DNA of 64,000 bases from Nocardia elegans NBRC 108235 (GTDB taxonomy: Bacteria; Actinomycetota; Actinomycetes; Mycobacteriales; Mycobacteriaceae). Under the pieces are notes generated by a model. The model was not told where the DNA came from, ran no database searches, and saw only the letters and a program-made list of their open reading frames with translations. How positions within the stretch are numbered: the stretch's first letter is position 1; every line of letters starts with the position of its first letter. The position numbers were made by a program, and so were the translations under genes. The stretch covers positions 1 through 64,000 of the forward strand of contig NZ_BDBF01000039.1 in NCBI RefSeq assembly GCF_001612845.1. The letters are read 5' to 3'. Below are positions 1 to 7,725 of the stretch, piece after piece.

Positions 1-25
1 CTCTGAGCGCCGCCTCTGCCGCACC

Positions 26-65
26 GGATGTCACGTCCGGTCCCCCGGGACCGGACGTGACATCC
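26..65. terminator. Perfect 19-bp inverted repeat, likely bidirectional terminator
   Basis: Two perfectly complementary 19-nt arms (26-44 and 47-65) are separated by only 2 nt. The repeat lies just beyond the stop codon of the minus-strand gene ending at 92. There is no T-tract, which is common for actinobacterial hairpin terminators. Whether a converging gene lies to the left cannot be seen. Confidence 0.55.
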
Positions 66-91
66 GTGCGTTCGGAGCGGCCTTGCGCTGC

Positions 92-601
92 TCAGTTCCG
101 GGTCAGGGCGAACAGGCGCAGATCGCGCGTCGTGCGGCTGCGGTAGGCGGCATAGGCTTCGGTCGTCTCCACGAATCGGTCGAAGATCCGCTGCTTACGC
201 ACCGGATCCTCGACCAGCTGTGCGCGGACCGGAATGCTCTGTCCCGCAAGGGTTACGGTCGCCTCGGGGTCTGCCAGCAGGTTGGCGGTCCACGCCGGAT
301 GGCGGGACTGACCGAAGTTGCTGCCGATCACGTACAGCGTGTCGCCGTCGTGGATGTACAACAGCGGTGAGGTGCGGGGCTGCCCGGACTTGCGGCCGGT
401 GGTGGTGAGCAGGACGATCGGCGCGCCGATCGGTCCGAGCACGGTATAGCGAGCGCCGGTGCGCTGCAACACCTTCCGGTCCAGTGGGGTGAGGGTGCGG
501 ACCACCCGCGAACCGAACTTCGTCGCGGCGAACGCGCTCGCGGTGCGTCCGAGCAGACCGGTCCGCGAACCCCACTGCCGATCCGGAAACTGTGCCGTCA
601 T
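92..601 (-). CDS. F420H2-dependent nitroreductase/quinone reductase (Ddn family)
   Basis: The 169-residue protein has the Ddn-like split beta-barrel layout: an N-terminal amphipathic stretch, the motif TTGRKSG at about residue 65 followed by PLLYIHDGD, and a GSNFGQSRHPAW segment typical of deazaflavin-dependent reductases. Family members pass hydride from F420H2 to quinones or nitro compounds, usually at the inner membrane face. The start at 601 is ATG and the length is normal. The upstream neighbour is also a predicted F420 enzyme, so a shared F420 role is plausible. The physiological substrate is unknown. Confidence 0.82.
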   Translation of the reverse strand: MTAQFPDRQWGSRTGLLGRTASAFAATKFGSRVVRTLTPLDRKVLQRTGARYTVLGPIGAPIVLLTTTGRKSGQPRTSPLLYIHDGDTLYVIGSNFGQSRHPAWTANLLADPEATVTLAGQSIPVRAQLVEDPVRKQRIFDRFVETTEAYAAYRSRTTRDLRLFALTRN

Positions 602-652
602 GGACAGTGATCCTAAGGCTCCGGCCGCAGTCGCGAGGGCGGGTGAGAGCGT

Positions 653-1444
653 TTACCGCCGGATCGCGGCCGCGAATTCGTAGCCCCGGCGCCAGTCGCC
701 GTCGCGCGGCGCGGTGAGCAGGTGTTCCACACCCGCCTCGGCATAGGCGTCGAACAGTTCGCGGGCTTCGCCGAGCTGCGCGGGCAGCGGCGTGACGACG
801 GAGACGGTCGGTGTGTTCCGGCCGAACTCCGCGGCGAATTCGGTCAATTCCTTTGTGGCAGTGGCTACTTCCTGCGGCGCGAGGCCGATCGCGAGCCAGC
901 CGTCGGCGAATTCGGCCGCCCGGCGCCGGGCGCGCGGACCGTCGCCGGCCACCAGAATCGGCGGAACCTTCGCACCGGGTGCGAGCGTGACCTCGGTACC
1001 GTCCGGCAGGACGGCGGGCCGGCCCGCGATCAGGTCGGGCAGTACGCGCAGATTCTCGTCGGTGCGCCGGCCCCGGTCGGCGAACGACAGCCCGGCCGCT
1101 CGCCAGCCGATATCGCCGTGGGCGGGATTGCCGGTGCCGACACCCAGCAGCAGCCGATCCGAGGACACGTACTGCAGCGCGCCGATCTGCTTGGCCGCCC
1201 ACGCGGCCGGGCGCAGTGCGAGCAGCAGCACGCCGTAGCCGATCTGAATCCGTTCGGTCACCGCCGCCGCGGTCGCCAGCGTGACCGAACTCTCCAGGAT
1301 CGGCGCGCTGGCCACGAGGTGGTCGGTCGACCACACCGAATCGAGCCCGGCCTCCTCGGCGAACCGCGCCGCGGCGCCGACATCGCCGAGGATCGGCTGC
1401 TGGGGATCGGGAGTGGACGTGGGGAGGAAGGTTCCGAGTCGCAT
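653..1444 (-). CDS. LLM-class F420-dependent oxidoreductase
   Basis: This 263-residue luciferase-like monooxygenase-fold protein opens with a beta strand (MRLGTFLPTS), carries WSTDHLVAS near residue 40 and LLLGVGTGNP near residue 100, and ends with the C-terminal helices of the TIM barrel. Such proteins bind F420 or FMN; the sequence resembles the F420 subgroup. It lies upstream of pta, where I recall M. tuberculosis having fgd1, also an F420-dependent LLM enzyme. At 263 residues it is shorter than Fgd1 (about 336), so it is probably not glucose-6-phosphate dehydrogenase. Substrate unknown. Confidence 0.8.
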   Translation of the reverse strand: MRLGTFLPTSTPDPQQPILGDVGAAARFAEEAGLDSVWSTDHLVASAPILESSVTLATAAAVTERIQIGYGVLLLALRPAAWAAKQIGALQYVSSDRLLLGVGTGNPAHGDIGWRAAGLSFADRGRRTDENLRVLPDLIAGRPAVLPDGTEVTLAPGAKVPPILVAGDGPRARRRAAEFADGWLAIGLAPQEVATATKELTEFAAEFGRNTPTVSVVTPLPAQLGEARELFDAYAEAGVEHLLTAPRDGDWRRGYEFAAAIRR

Positions 1445-1620
1445 GAGACGAGACTATGGGCTGATCGTGAGCCGTTGAATGGTCGAGAAGCGCACGAGTA
1501 TGTCCGCAACACTCATCGAGCCCGCGTGCAGAACCAGTCCACAGTCACCCGAATGTGATTTCACCGGCACCGCCCGTGCGGACGACCGCGGGCGCGGATC
1601 CGCTCACTAAGCTCGGGACC

Positions 1621-3702
1621 ATGGCCGAACCCGCACCCTCCATCGTGTACATCGCGTCACTGGAAGGTGACACCGGCAAATCCACCGTGGCGCTGGGCAT
1701 GTTGCAGATGCTCTCGGCGACGACGCCGCGGGTGGGCGTCTTCCGGCCGATCACCCGGTCCAACCGCGGCCGCGACTACATTCTCGAGCTGCTGCTCGAA
1801 CACTGCACCGCCGATATCGACTACGACCAGGCGGTCGGGGTGACCTACGAGCAGGTGCACGCCGATCCCGACGCCGCGATCAGTGAGATCGTGATGCGCT
1901 TCCACGAGGTCGCCAAGGTCTGCGACGCCGTGGTGGTGGTCGGCAGCGACTACACCGATGTCGCCGGACCCAGCGAACTGCGCTACAACGCCCGGATCGC
2001 GGTCAACCTCGGCGCGCCGGTCCTGCTGGTGCTGCGCGGGGCCGGACGCAGCCCCGAGGAGGTCGTGCAGGTCGCCCGGGTCTGCGAGGCCGAACTCGAA
2101 CACGAGCACGCGCAGCTCATGGCGATCATCGTCAACCGCTGCGATCCCGAGCGGCTCGAGGACGTGCGGAAGGCCATGGGGGTGCTGCCCTGCCCGTCGT
2201 GGACGATGCCGGAGGTGCCGCTGCTGACCGCGCCGACCATGAATGAACTCTGCGAGGCCATCGACGGCACCGTCTACTCGGGCGATCCGGAACTGCTGCA
2301 GCGCGAGGCGCTGAAGGTGATGGTCGGCGGGATGACCGCCGAGCACATTCTCGAGCGGCTCAGCGACGGCGTCGCGGTGATCGTGCCGGGCGACCGCTCC
2401 GACGTCCTGCTGTCGCTGGTGAACGCGCACGAGGCGGAGGGATTTCCGTCGCTGTCGGGCATCATCATGAACGGTGGCATGTTGCCGGATCCGGCGATCG
2501 CGCGCCTGATGGAGGGCCTCAAGCCGAAACTGCCCATCCTCACCACGCAGCTGGGCACATTCGACACCGCCAGCGCCGCCGCCCACACCCGCGGGCGGGT
2601 CTCGCTCAGCAGTATGCGCAAGGTCGACACCGCGCTGGCGCTGATGGAGCAGCGGGTGGACAGCCGGAAGCTGTTGGATCTCATCGAAGTTCCGGTGCCG
2701 TCGGTGGTCACGCCGCAGATGTTCGAATATCAGCTGGTGGAACGGGCTCGTGCCGATCCGCGCCGGATCGTGTTGCCGGAGGGCGACGACGATCGCATCC
2801 TGCGGGCCGCCGGCCGCGTGCTGCAACGCAAGATCGCGGAGCTGACGATCCTCGGTGACGAGGCCACCGTGCGTGCCCGTGCGGCCGAACTCGGCGTCGA
2901 TATCGAGGCCGCCCAGGTACTCGATCCGCGGACCAGCGAGTTGCGCGCGGAGTTCGCCGAAGAGTTCGCGCGGCTGCGCGCGCACAAGGGAATGACGGTC
3001 GAGCGGGCCCGCGAATACATGGCCGATATCTCGTATTTCGGCACCATGATGGTGCACCGGGGCATCGCCGACGGCATGGTCTCCGGCGCCGCGCACACCA
3101 CCGCGCATACGATTCGGCCCTCGTTCGAGATCATCAAGACCGAACCCGGCGTCTCGACGGTGTCCAGTGTGTTCCTGATGTGCCTGGCCGATCGGGTACT
3201 GGCCTACGGCGACTGCGCGGTGGTGCCGGATCCGACCTCCGAACAGCTCTCCGATATCGCGATCTCCTCCGCCCGCACCGCGCAGCAGTTCGGGATCGAG
3301 CCCCGGGTGGCGATGCTGTCGTATTCGACGGGCGAGTCCGGGTCGGGTGCCGACGTCGACAAGGTCAGGGCCGCAACCGAACTGGTGCACCGGCGCGCGC
3401 CGCAGCTGCCGGTGGAGGGGCCGATCCAGTACGACGCCGCGATCGAACCGACGGTCGCCAGCGCCAAACTCCCGCATTCCGATGTCGCCGGGCGCGCGAC
3501 GGTGTTCATCTTCCCGGACCTCAATACCGGTAACAACACCTACAAGGCCGTGCAGCGCAGCGCGGGCGCGGTGGCGATCGGACCGGTGCTCCAGGGGTTA
3601 CGCAAACCGGTCAACGACCTGTCACGCGGCGCCCTGGTGGCCGACATCGTGAACACTGTGGCTATTACGGCGATTCAGGCGCAGCAGCAGGAGGCACGGT
3701 GA
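1621..3702 (+). CDS. pta: Phosphate acetyltransferase
   Basis: Interconverts acetyl-CoA plus phosphate and acetyl phosphate plus CoA, and works with AckA in acetate overflow and uptake. The 693-residue product has an N-terminal BioD-like P-loop domain (EGDTGKST at about 14-21), a middle DRTGG domain and a C-terminal PTA catalytic domain from about residue 375 (VLPEGDDDRILRAA). I chose the ATG at 1621 because homology begins there. The earlier in-frame codon at 1555 would add 22 unlikely residues. The last codons, GAG GCA CGG TGA, match the end of the repeated 71-bp unit that follows, and the TGA overlaps the GTG of the first micro-ORF. Confidence 0.95.
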   Translation: MAEPAPSIVYIASLEGDTGKSTVALGMLQMLSATTPRVGVFRPITRSNRGRDYILELLLEHCTADIDYDQAVGVTYEQVHADPDAAISEIVMRFHEVAKVCDAVVVVGSDYTDVAGPSELRYNARIAVNLGAPVLLVLRGAGRSPEEVVQVARVCEAELEHEHAQLMAIIVNRCDPERLEDVRKAMGVLPCPSWTMPEVPLLTAPTMNELCEAIDGTVYSGDPELLQREALKVMVGGMTAEHILERLSDGVAVIVPGDRSDVLLSLVNAHEAEGFPSLSGIIMNGGMLPDPAIARLMEGLKPKLPILTTQLGTFDTASAAAHTRGRVSLSSMRKVDTALALMEQRVDSRKLLDLIEVPVPSVVTPQMFEYQLVERARADPRRIVLPEGDDDRILRAAGRVLQRKIAELTILGDEATVRARAAELGVDIEAAQVLDPRTSELRAEFAEEFARLRAHKGMTVERAREYMADISYFGTMMVHRGIADGMVSGAAHTTAHTIRPSFEIIKTEPGVSTVSSVFLMCLADRVLAYGDCAVVPDPTSEQLSDIAISSARTAQQFGIEPRVAMLSYSTGESGSGADVDKVRAATELVHRRAPQLPVEGPIQYDAAIEPTVASAKLPHSDVAGRATVFIFPDLNTGNNTYKAVQRSAGAVAIGPVLQGLRKPVNDLSRGALVADIVNTVAITAIQAQQQEAR

Positions 3703-3773
3703 GCGACAATCGCGCAGCGGCTCGCTGTGCCGACCGGGTGCGGGTGGCCCGCAGGACACAGGAGGCACGGTGA
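3699..3773 (+). CDS. Coupled micro-ORF, unit 1 (24 residues)
   Basis: GTG at 3699 overlaps the pta stop (GTGA) and the frame runs 24 codons to TGA at 3771-3773. The peptide begins VSDNRAAARC and ends RRTQEAR. It is strongly basic, with seven Arg. AGGAGG at 3689-3694 is a good Shine-Dalgarno sequence 4 nt before the GTG, which is short spacing. The stop overlaps the GTG of unit 2. Translation is inferred from this architecture only. No function is assigned. Confidence 0.55.
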   Translation: MSDNRAAARCADRVRVARRTQEAR

Positions 3774-3844
3774 GCGACAATCGCGCAGCGGCTCGCTGTG
3801 CCGACCGGGTGCGGGTGGCCCGCAAGACACAGGAGGCACGGTGA
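3770..3844 (+). CDS. Coupled micro-ORF, unit 2 (24 residues)
   Basis: Tandem copy of the preceding micro-ORF. GTG at 3770 overlaps the TGA of unit 1, and its own TGA overlaps the GTG of unit 3. It differs from unit 1 in having Lys instead of Arg near the C-terminus (RKTQEAR). AGGAGG at 3760-3765 serves as its ribosome binding site. Because the repeat is 71 bp (3n+2), each unit shifts frame and stays joined to the next only by the overlap. Confidence 0.55.
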   Translation: MSDNRAAARCADRVRVARKTQEAR

Positions 3845-3918
3845 GCGACAATCGCGCAGCGGCTCGCTGTGCCGACCGGGTGCGGGTGGCCCGCAAGACA
3901 CAGGAGGCGCGGGGCTGA
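3841..3918 (+). CDS. Coupled micro-ORF, unit 3 (25 residues), overlapping the ackA start
   Basis: Third copy, starting GTG at 3841 and ending TGA at 3916-3918, whose last base is the A of the ackA ATG (TGATG). It encodes the same peptide with one additional C-terminal Gly (QEARG). AGGAGG at 3902-3907 inside the micro-ORF is also the ackA ribosome binding site. A ribosome finishing here could therefore re-initiate on ackA. Function unknown. Confidence 0.55.
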   Translation: MSDNRAAARCADRVRVARKTQEARG

Positions 3919-5114
3919 TGCAGGTATTGGTGATCAATTCGGGGTCGTCGTCGATCAAATATCAACTGCTGGACCCGGTTACGGCGCATGTGGCGGCGTC
4001 CGGGCTGGTGTCGCGTATCGGGGAGCCGGTCTCCGAGGACGAGGTCACCGTCGAGCATCACAGTGACGGAAAGAATTTCGAGCACACCGGCCAGATCTCC
4101 GATCACGCCGCCGGGCTGCGGGTGGTGTTCGACCTGTTCGCGCGCAGCGGTCACGATCTGAGCGGCGAGGGGCTCTCGGCGGTCGGACATCGGGTCGTGC
4201 ACGGTGGGGAGGTTTTCTACGAACCGACCCTGATCACCGACGCCGTGGTGGAATCCATCGACAAACTCTCCACCCTGGCGCCACTGCACAATCCGGCCAA
4301 CGTCACCGGTATCCGTTCCGCGCGTGCCCTGCTGCCCGATCTTCCGCAGGTCGCGGTTTTCGACACCGCCTTCTTCCACGGACTGCCCGACGCCGCGAAG
4401 ACCTATGCCATCGACGCCGGTGTCGCCGCCGCGCACGGCGTCCGGCGCTACGGGTTTCACGGCACCTCGCACGAGTACGTGTCCGGGCGGGTGTCCGAAC
4501 TGCTCGGCGGCGACCCGGCCGGGCACAACCAGATCGTCCTGCATCTGGGCAACGGCGCCTCGGCCTCGGCGATTCGCGGCGGCCGGGCCGTGGACACCAG
4601 CATGGGACTGACGCCGCTGGAGGGACTGGTGATGGGCACCCGGTCCGGCGATATCGATCCGGGTATTCCGCTGCATCTGGCGCGGACCGCGGGGCTGGAC
4701 ATCGACGGCATCGATGAACTGCTCAACCGCCGCTCCGGCATCAAGGGGTTGTCCGGGGTCAACGACTTCCGGCAGTTGTTCGGGCTGATCGAATCCGGCG
4801 ATGCCGCGGCGCGTTTGGCGTATGACGTCTACGTGCATCGGTTGCGCCATTACATCGGCGCCTATCTGGTGGATCTGGGCCGGGTCGACGCGATCACCTT
4901 CACCGCCGGAGTCGGGGAGAACAACGCGCAGGTGCGCGCCGACGCGCTGGCCGGGCTGGAACGCTTCGGCATCGCGGTGGATCCGGTGCGCAACACCGCG
5001 AAAGACCGTGCGGCGCGCCGTATTTCGCCGCCGGACGCGGAGGTGGCCGTGCTGGTGGTGCCGACCGACGAGGAACTGGCCATCGCCCGCGCGGCAGCCG
5101 CGCTGGTGGGCTGA
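3918..5114 (+). CDS. ackA: Acetate kinase
   Basis: Phosphorylates acetate with ATP to acetyl phosphate, the partner reaction of Pta. The 398-residue protein has the ASKHA-fold start VLVINSGSSSIKYQL, the conserved RYGFHGTSHEYV motif near residue 178, LGNGAS near 212, and GLTPLEGLVMGTRSGDIDP, all diagnostic of AckA. The ATG at 3918 is chosen because the conserved strand begins one residue later. The same frame stays open upstream through the 71-bp repeat, but this is a by-product of the repeat. It converges on pknG with a 7-nt gap. Confidence 0.97.
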   Translation: MQVLVINSGSSSIKYQLLDPVTAHVAASGLVSRIGEPVSEDEVTVEHHSDGKNFEHTGQISDHAAGLRVVFDLFARSGHDLSGEGLSAVGHRVVHGGEVFYEPTLITDAVVESIDKLSTLAPLHNPANVTGIRSARALLPDLPQVAVFDTAFFHGLPDAAKTYAIDAGVAAAHGVRRYGFHGTSHEYVSGRVSELLGGDPAGHNQIVLHLGNGASASAIRGGRAVDTSMGLTPLEGLVMGTRSGDIDPGIPLHLARTAGLDIDGIDELLNRRSGIKGLSGVNDFRQLFGLIESGDAAARLAYDVYVHRLRHYIGAYLVDLGRVDAITFTAGVGENNAQVRADALAGLERFGIAVDPVRNTAKDRAARRISPPDAEVAVLVVPTDEELAIARAAAALVG

Positions 5115-5121
5115 ACGGGGC

Positions 5122-7722
5122 TCAGAACCAGCTCTTGGCGCGAATCGCGTTCGCCAGATCCACCAGCGCGTACCGGTGCGTCCGGCCGGGGGCGGTGCGG
5201 GCCAGTGCGCGCAGGCCCGATTCGATCCCCCGCCGCAGCCCGCGTTCGGTGAACGGTTGTCCGAGCAGGGTGCGGTCGGACGCCTGGGGGCGGTTTCCGG
5301 CCTGCAACCACGCCAGGGCGGTGCCCAGGACCAGGACCCGCAGCTGCGCGACCCGGCGTTCCGCGGCGGGCAGCGCCTGCAACCGCGCCGCGGCGACGTG
5401 CAGGGTCGACTCCGCCGGCCGATCGGTGCCGACGTGCGCCTGCCGACGATCGCCGCCGCCGTCGGACTCCGTGTCGCCGGGCTCGGTGGGGTGTGCGGTG
5501 AGGAGTAACAGGACCGCGGTCAGCCGTGCCTCGGTGTAGTGGCGGGAGGCGGAGGGGACCTCGTCCAGGGCCGCCACCGCCGCGGTGACCCGGCCGTCGG
5601 CGGCCAACTGCCGGGCGAGCCCGAAGGCCGCACTGACCACGCCGCGGTCGGTCCGCCACACCGTCGCGTAGAACTTCTCGGCGCAGTGCCGCCACTGCGC
5701 GGGGTCCGGCGAATCCCACTGTTGCAGAACCAGTTCCGCGGTCGCGGCGATGGCGAGTTTGGGTGCGATCTCACCGGGCAGCGCGCACAACACCGCGTCG
5801 AAACAGTCGTAGGCGCGTTCGTAATCCTGCTCACGCAACGCGATCAGGCCCTGGAACCAGTCGGTGCGCCAATCCTGTACGCCCAGGTCACCGAGCAGCT
5901 CACGGGCCGCGGCCGGCTGGTCGAGATCGAGGTGGATACGCACCTCGGCCAGGGTGGCCTCGGTGGCGAAACTGTCCGGCGCACCACCCGGCGCGGTCTC
6001 GGCTCGGCGCCGCGCGGCCCGCACCGCGTCGAGGGCATGTTCCGGTTCGGAGTGCACGGTCCCGGCCAGCAGCGCGGCCGAGGGATCGGCCGGATCGATC
6101 AGAGGCACCGGCAGGGCGGCGGCGATATCGCGGGCGGCGAGACTCTTGTCGCGGACCACACCGTCGGCGTAGACGTCGGTCTGCCCGATCAGCTCGTCGG
6201 TGCCGAAACTGGTACGCGGCGGGCTGAACACCGTCGAGAGCTGTGGATGTTCGGTACCGGTGTCGGTGGCCAGGATTTCGCGCAGCACACCCGCGAGCTG
6301 TGTGGTCATCACCCGGGCCGAGGGGAAACGGCGGGCCGGATCGGGATCGGTCGCGGTCAGCAACAGCCGATGCAGGAATTCGTAGCGAGCCAGCACCGGT
6401 TCGATGTCCGGATGCGGGATGCCGTCGGTGTAGCGGCCGGCGACCATCGGGATGTTCACGGTCAGCACCGCCAGAGTCCGGCCGACCGTGTAGATGTCGG
6501 TGGCCGCGGTGGGGCCGGTGGTGGCGATCTCGGGCGCCTGGAAACCCTTGGTGCCGTAGAGATTTCCGTACGAGTCGAAGGGAGCTGTCGCACCCAGGTC
6601 GATCAGTTTCACCTGGTCCTCGGTGACCATGATGTTGTCGGGCTTGAGGTCGTTGTAGGCCAGCTCGAGCGCGTGCAGATATTCCAGCGCGGGCAGGATC
6701 TCCAGGATGTAGGCGATCGCCTCCGGCACCGGCATCCGCTCCGGCCGCGGATGTGTGTCGAGCAGATCGCGCAGCGAACGTCCGCCCACGTACTCCATGA
6801 CGATGTAGCCGATCGGCGAGCCGCCGGGCCCCGGATGTTCGACGAAGTTGTGAATTTTGACGATGCTCGGATGGGCCAGTTCGGCCAGATATTGCCGTTC
6901 GGCGACGGCGACCGCCTGGGCCTCGGCATCGCCGCCGTGCAGCAGGCCCTTCAACACGACCCAGCGGTCGCTGACATTGCGATCGATCGCGAGATAGATC
7001 CAGCCGAGTCCGCCGTGCGCGATACAGCCCTGGATCTCGTACTGTCCGGCGACGCGATCGCCGGCGCGCAGATAGGGACGGAAATCATAAGGGGCCCCGC
7101 AGTTGTCGCAGACTCCGACGGCAGTGGCGGCGTGGGCAGGCGTCGTGCGCCCGACCGGCCGGCCGCAGCGCCAGCAGTACCGCCGCCCCTCGGCCACCAC
7201 CGGATCGGCGAGGACGGCCACCATCGGATCCATCTGCGGCACAGTGGGAATCGGCACCAGGCCGGCGCCCAGGCGGCGCACGGTCGGGCGGGAGCGGACC
7301 GTGCGCCCGCTGCGCCCGGTGGGGCGACTCGGCTCGCTCGCATCCGACGAGGTGTCGGAACCTCCGGTGCCGGTCGCGGCGGCAGCGGTGTCGGGGCCGG
7401 TGAAAGGCAGTGCGGCCGTGGATGTGTCGGCGCGCTGCGTGCCGGGGACGTTTTCTGTCCCGGAGGTGCGCTGGACCTCCGGGGTGCGTTGGGGCCCTGG
7501 GGTGCGTTGCGTGCCGGGGGTGTTCCGCGGCCCTGGGGGGTGCTGAGTTCCCGGGGTGCGCTGGGTCTGGAGGTGGTGCCGTGTCCCGGGAGTTCGCTGG
7601 GTTGGCGGCGGTTCCGGGGCATGCCGAGGCTGCGGTGTCGTCGGATTGTCGCCGGTATCCGGGGTGGACGTGAGCGACGTCGGCGGGGGATCGGATTCGG
7701 AGAATGCGTGGTGTTCGGACAT
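5122..7722 (-). CDS. pknG: Serine/threonine protein kinase PknG
   Basis: Soluble kinase that in actinobacteria controls 2-oxoglutarate dehydrogenase through GarA/OdhI in response to amino acids. The 866 residues divide into a Pro/Thr-rich N-terminus with imperfect QRTPGT repeats (about 41-97), a rubredoxin-like metal site (Cys183, 186, 205, 208), a kinase domain from about 227 with catalytic Lys258, a YNDLKPDNIM loop and IDLGA in place of DFG (normal for PknG), and a C-terminal TPR domain. It is about 115 residues longer than the M. tuberculosis protein as I remember it, the excess lying in the N-terminus. It is the last gene of glnX-glnH-pknG, 3 nt after glnH. Confidence 0.96.
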   Translation of the reverse strand: MSEHHAFSESDPPPTSLTSTPDTGDNPTTPQPRHAPEPPPTQRTPGTRHHLQTQRTPGTQHPPGPRNTPGTQRTPGPQRTPEVQRTSGTENVPGTQRADTSTAALPFTGPDTAAAATGTGGSDTSSDASEPSRPTGRSGRTVRSRPTVRRLGAGLVPIPTVPQMDPMVAVLADPVVAEGRRYCWRCGRPVGRTTPAHAATAVGVCDNCGAPYDFRPYLRAGDRVAGQYEIQGCIAHGGLGWIYLAIDRNVSDRWVVLKGLLHGGDAEAQAVAVAERQYLAELAHPSIVKIHNFVEHPGPGGSPIGYIVMEYVGGRSLRDLLDTHPRPERMPVPEAIAYILEILPALEYLHALELAYNDLKPDNIMVTEDQVKLIDLGATAPFDSYGNLYGTKGFQAPEIATTGPTAATDIYTVGRTLAVLTVNIPMVAGRYTDGIPHPDIEPVLARYEFLHRLLLTATDPDPARRFPSARVMTTQLAGVLREILATDTGTEHPQLSTVFSPPRTSFGTDELIGQTDVYADGVVRDKSLAARDIAAALPVPLIDPADPSAALLAGTVHSEPEHALDAVRAARRRAETAPGGAPDSFATEATLAEVRIHLDLDQPAAARELLGDLGVQDWRTDWFQGLIALREQDYERAYDCFDAVLCALPGEIAPKLAIAATAELVLQQWDSPDPAQWRHCAEKFYATVWRTDRGVVSAAFGLARQLAADGRVTAAVAALDEVPSASRHYTEARLTAVLLLLTAHPTEPGDTESDGGGDRRQAHVGTDRPAESTLHVAAARLQALPAAERRVAQLRVLVLGTALAWLQAGNRPQASDRTLLGQPFTERGLRRGIESGLRALARTAPGRTHRYALVDLANAIRAKSWF

Positions 7723-7725
7723 CGA

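Larger units (their letters stand above)
3688..3908 (+). repeat. Three tandem 71-bp units between pta and ackA
   Basis: The block CAGGAGGC recurs at 3688, 3759, 3830 and 3901, exactly 71 bp apart, and the DNA between is nearly identical in the three units (for example AGG versus AAG near 3755). Each unit contains a GTG-started micro-ORF, a small hairpin (GCGGG-TGG-CCCGC, 3740-3752 in the first unit) and a Shine-Dalgarno sequence AGGAGG. A related single copy lies at 54812-54890 on the minus strand between mnhE and mnhF, so this is a dispersed repeat rather than a simple local duplication. No recombinase is associated with it. Confidence 0.93.

Noticed and set aside
3688..3908. Possible CRISPR-like array in the tandem repeat
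   Set aside because: The units are contiguous 71-bp near-identical copies without variable spacers, and no cas gene is near. It is a tandem coding-type repeat.
3798..3917. N-terminal extension of AckA through the repeat
   Set aside because: The frame is open by chance across the repeat; acetate kinases start at the conserved VLVINSGSSS strand, which fits the ATG at 3918.
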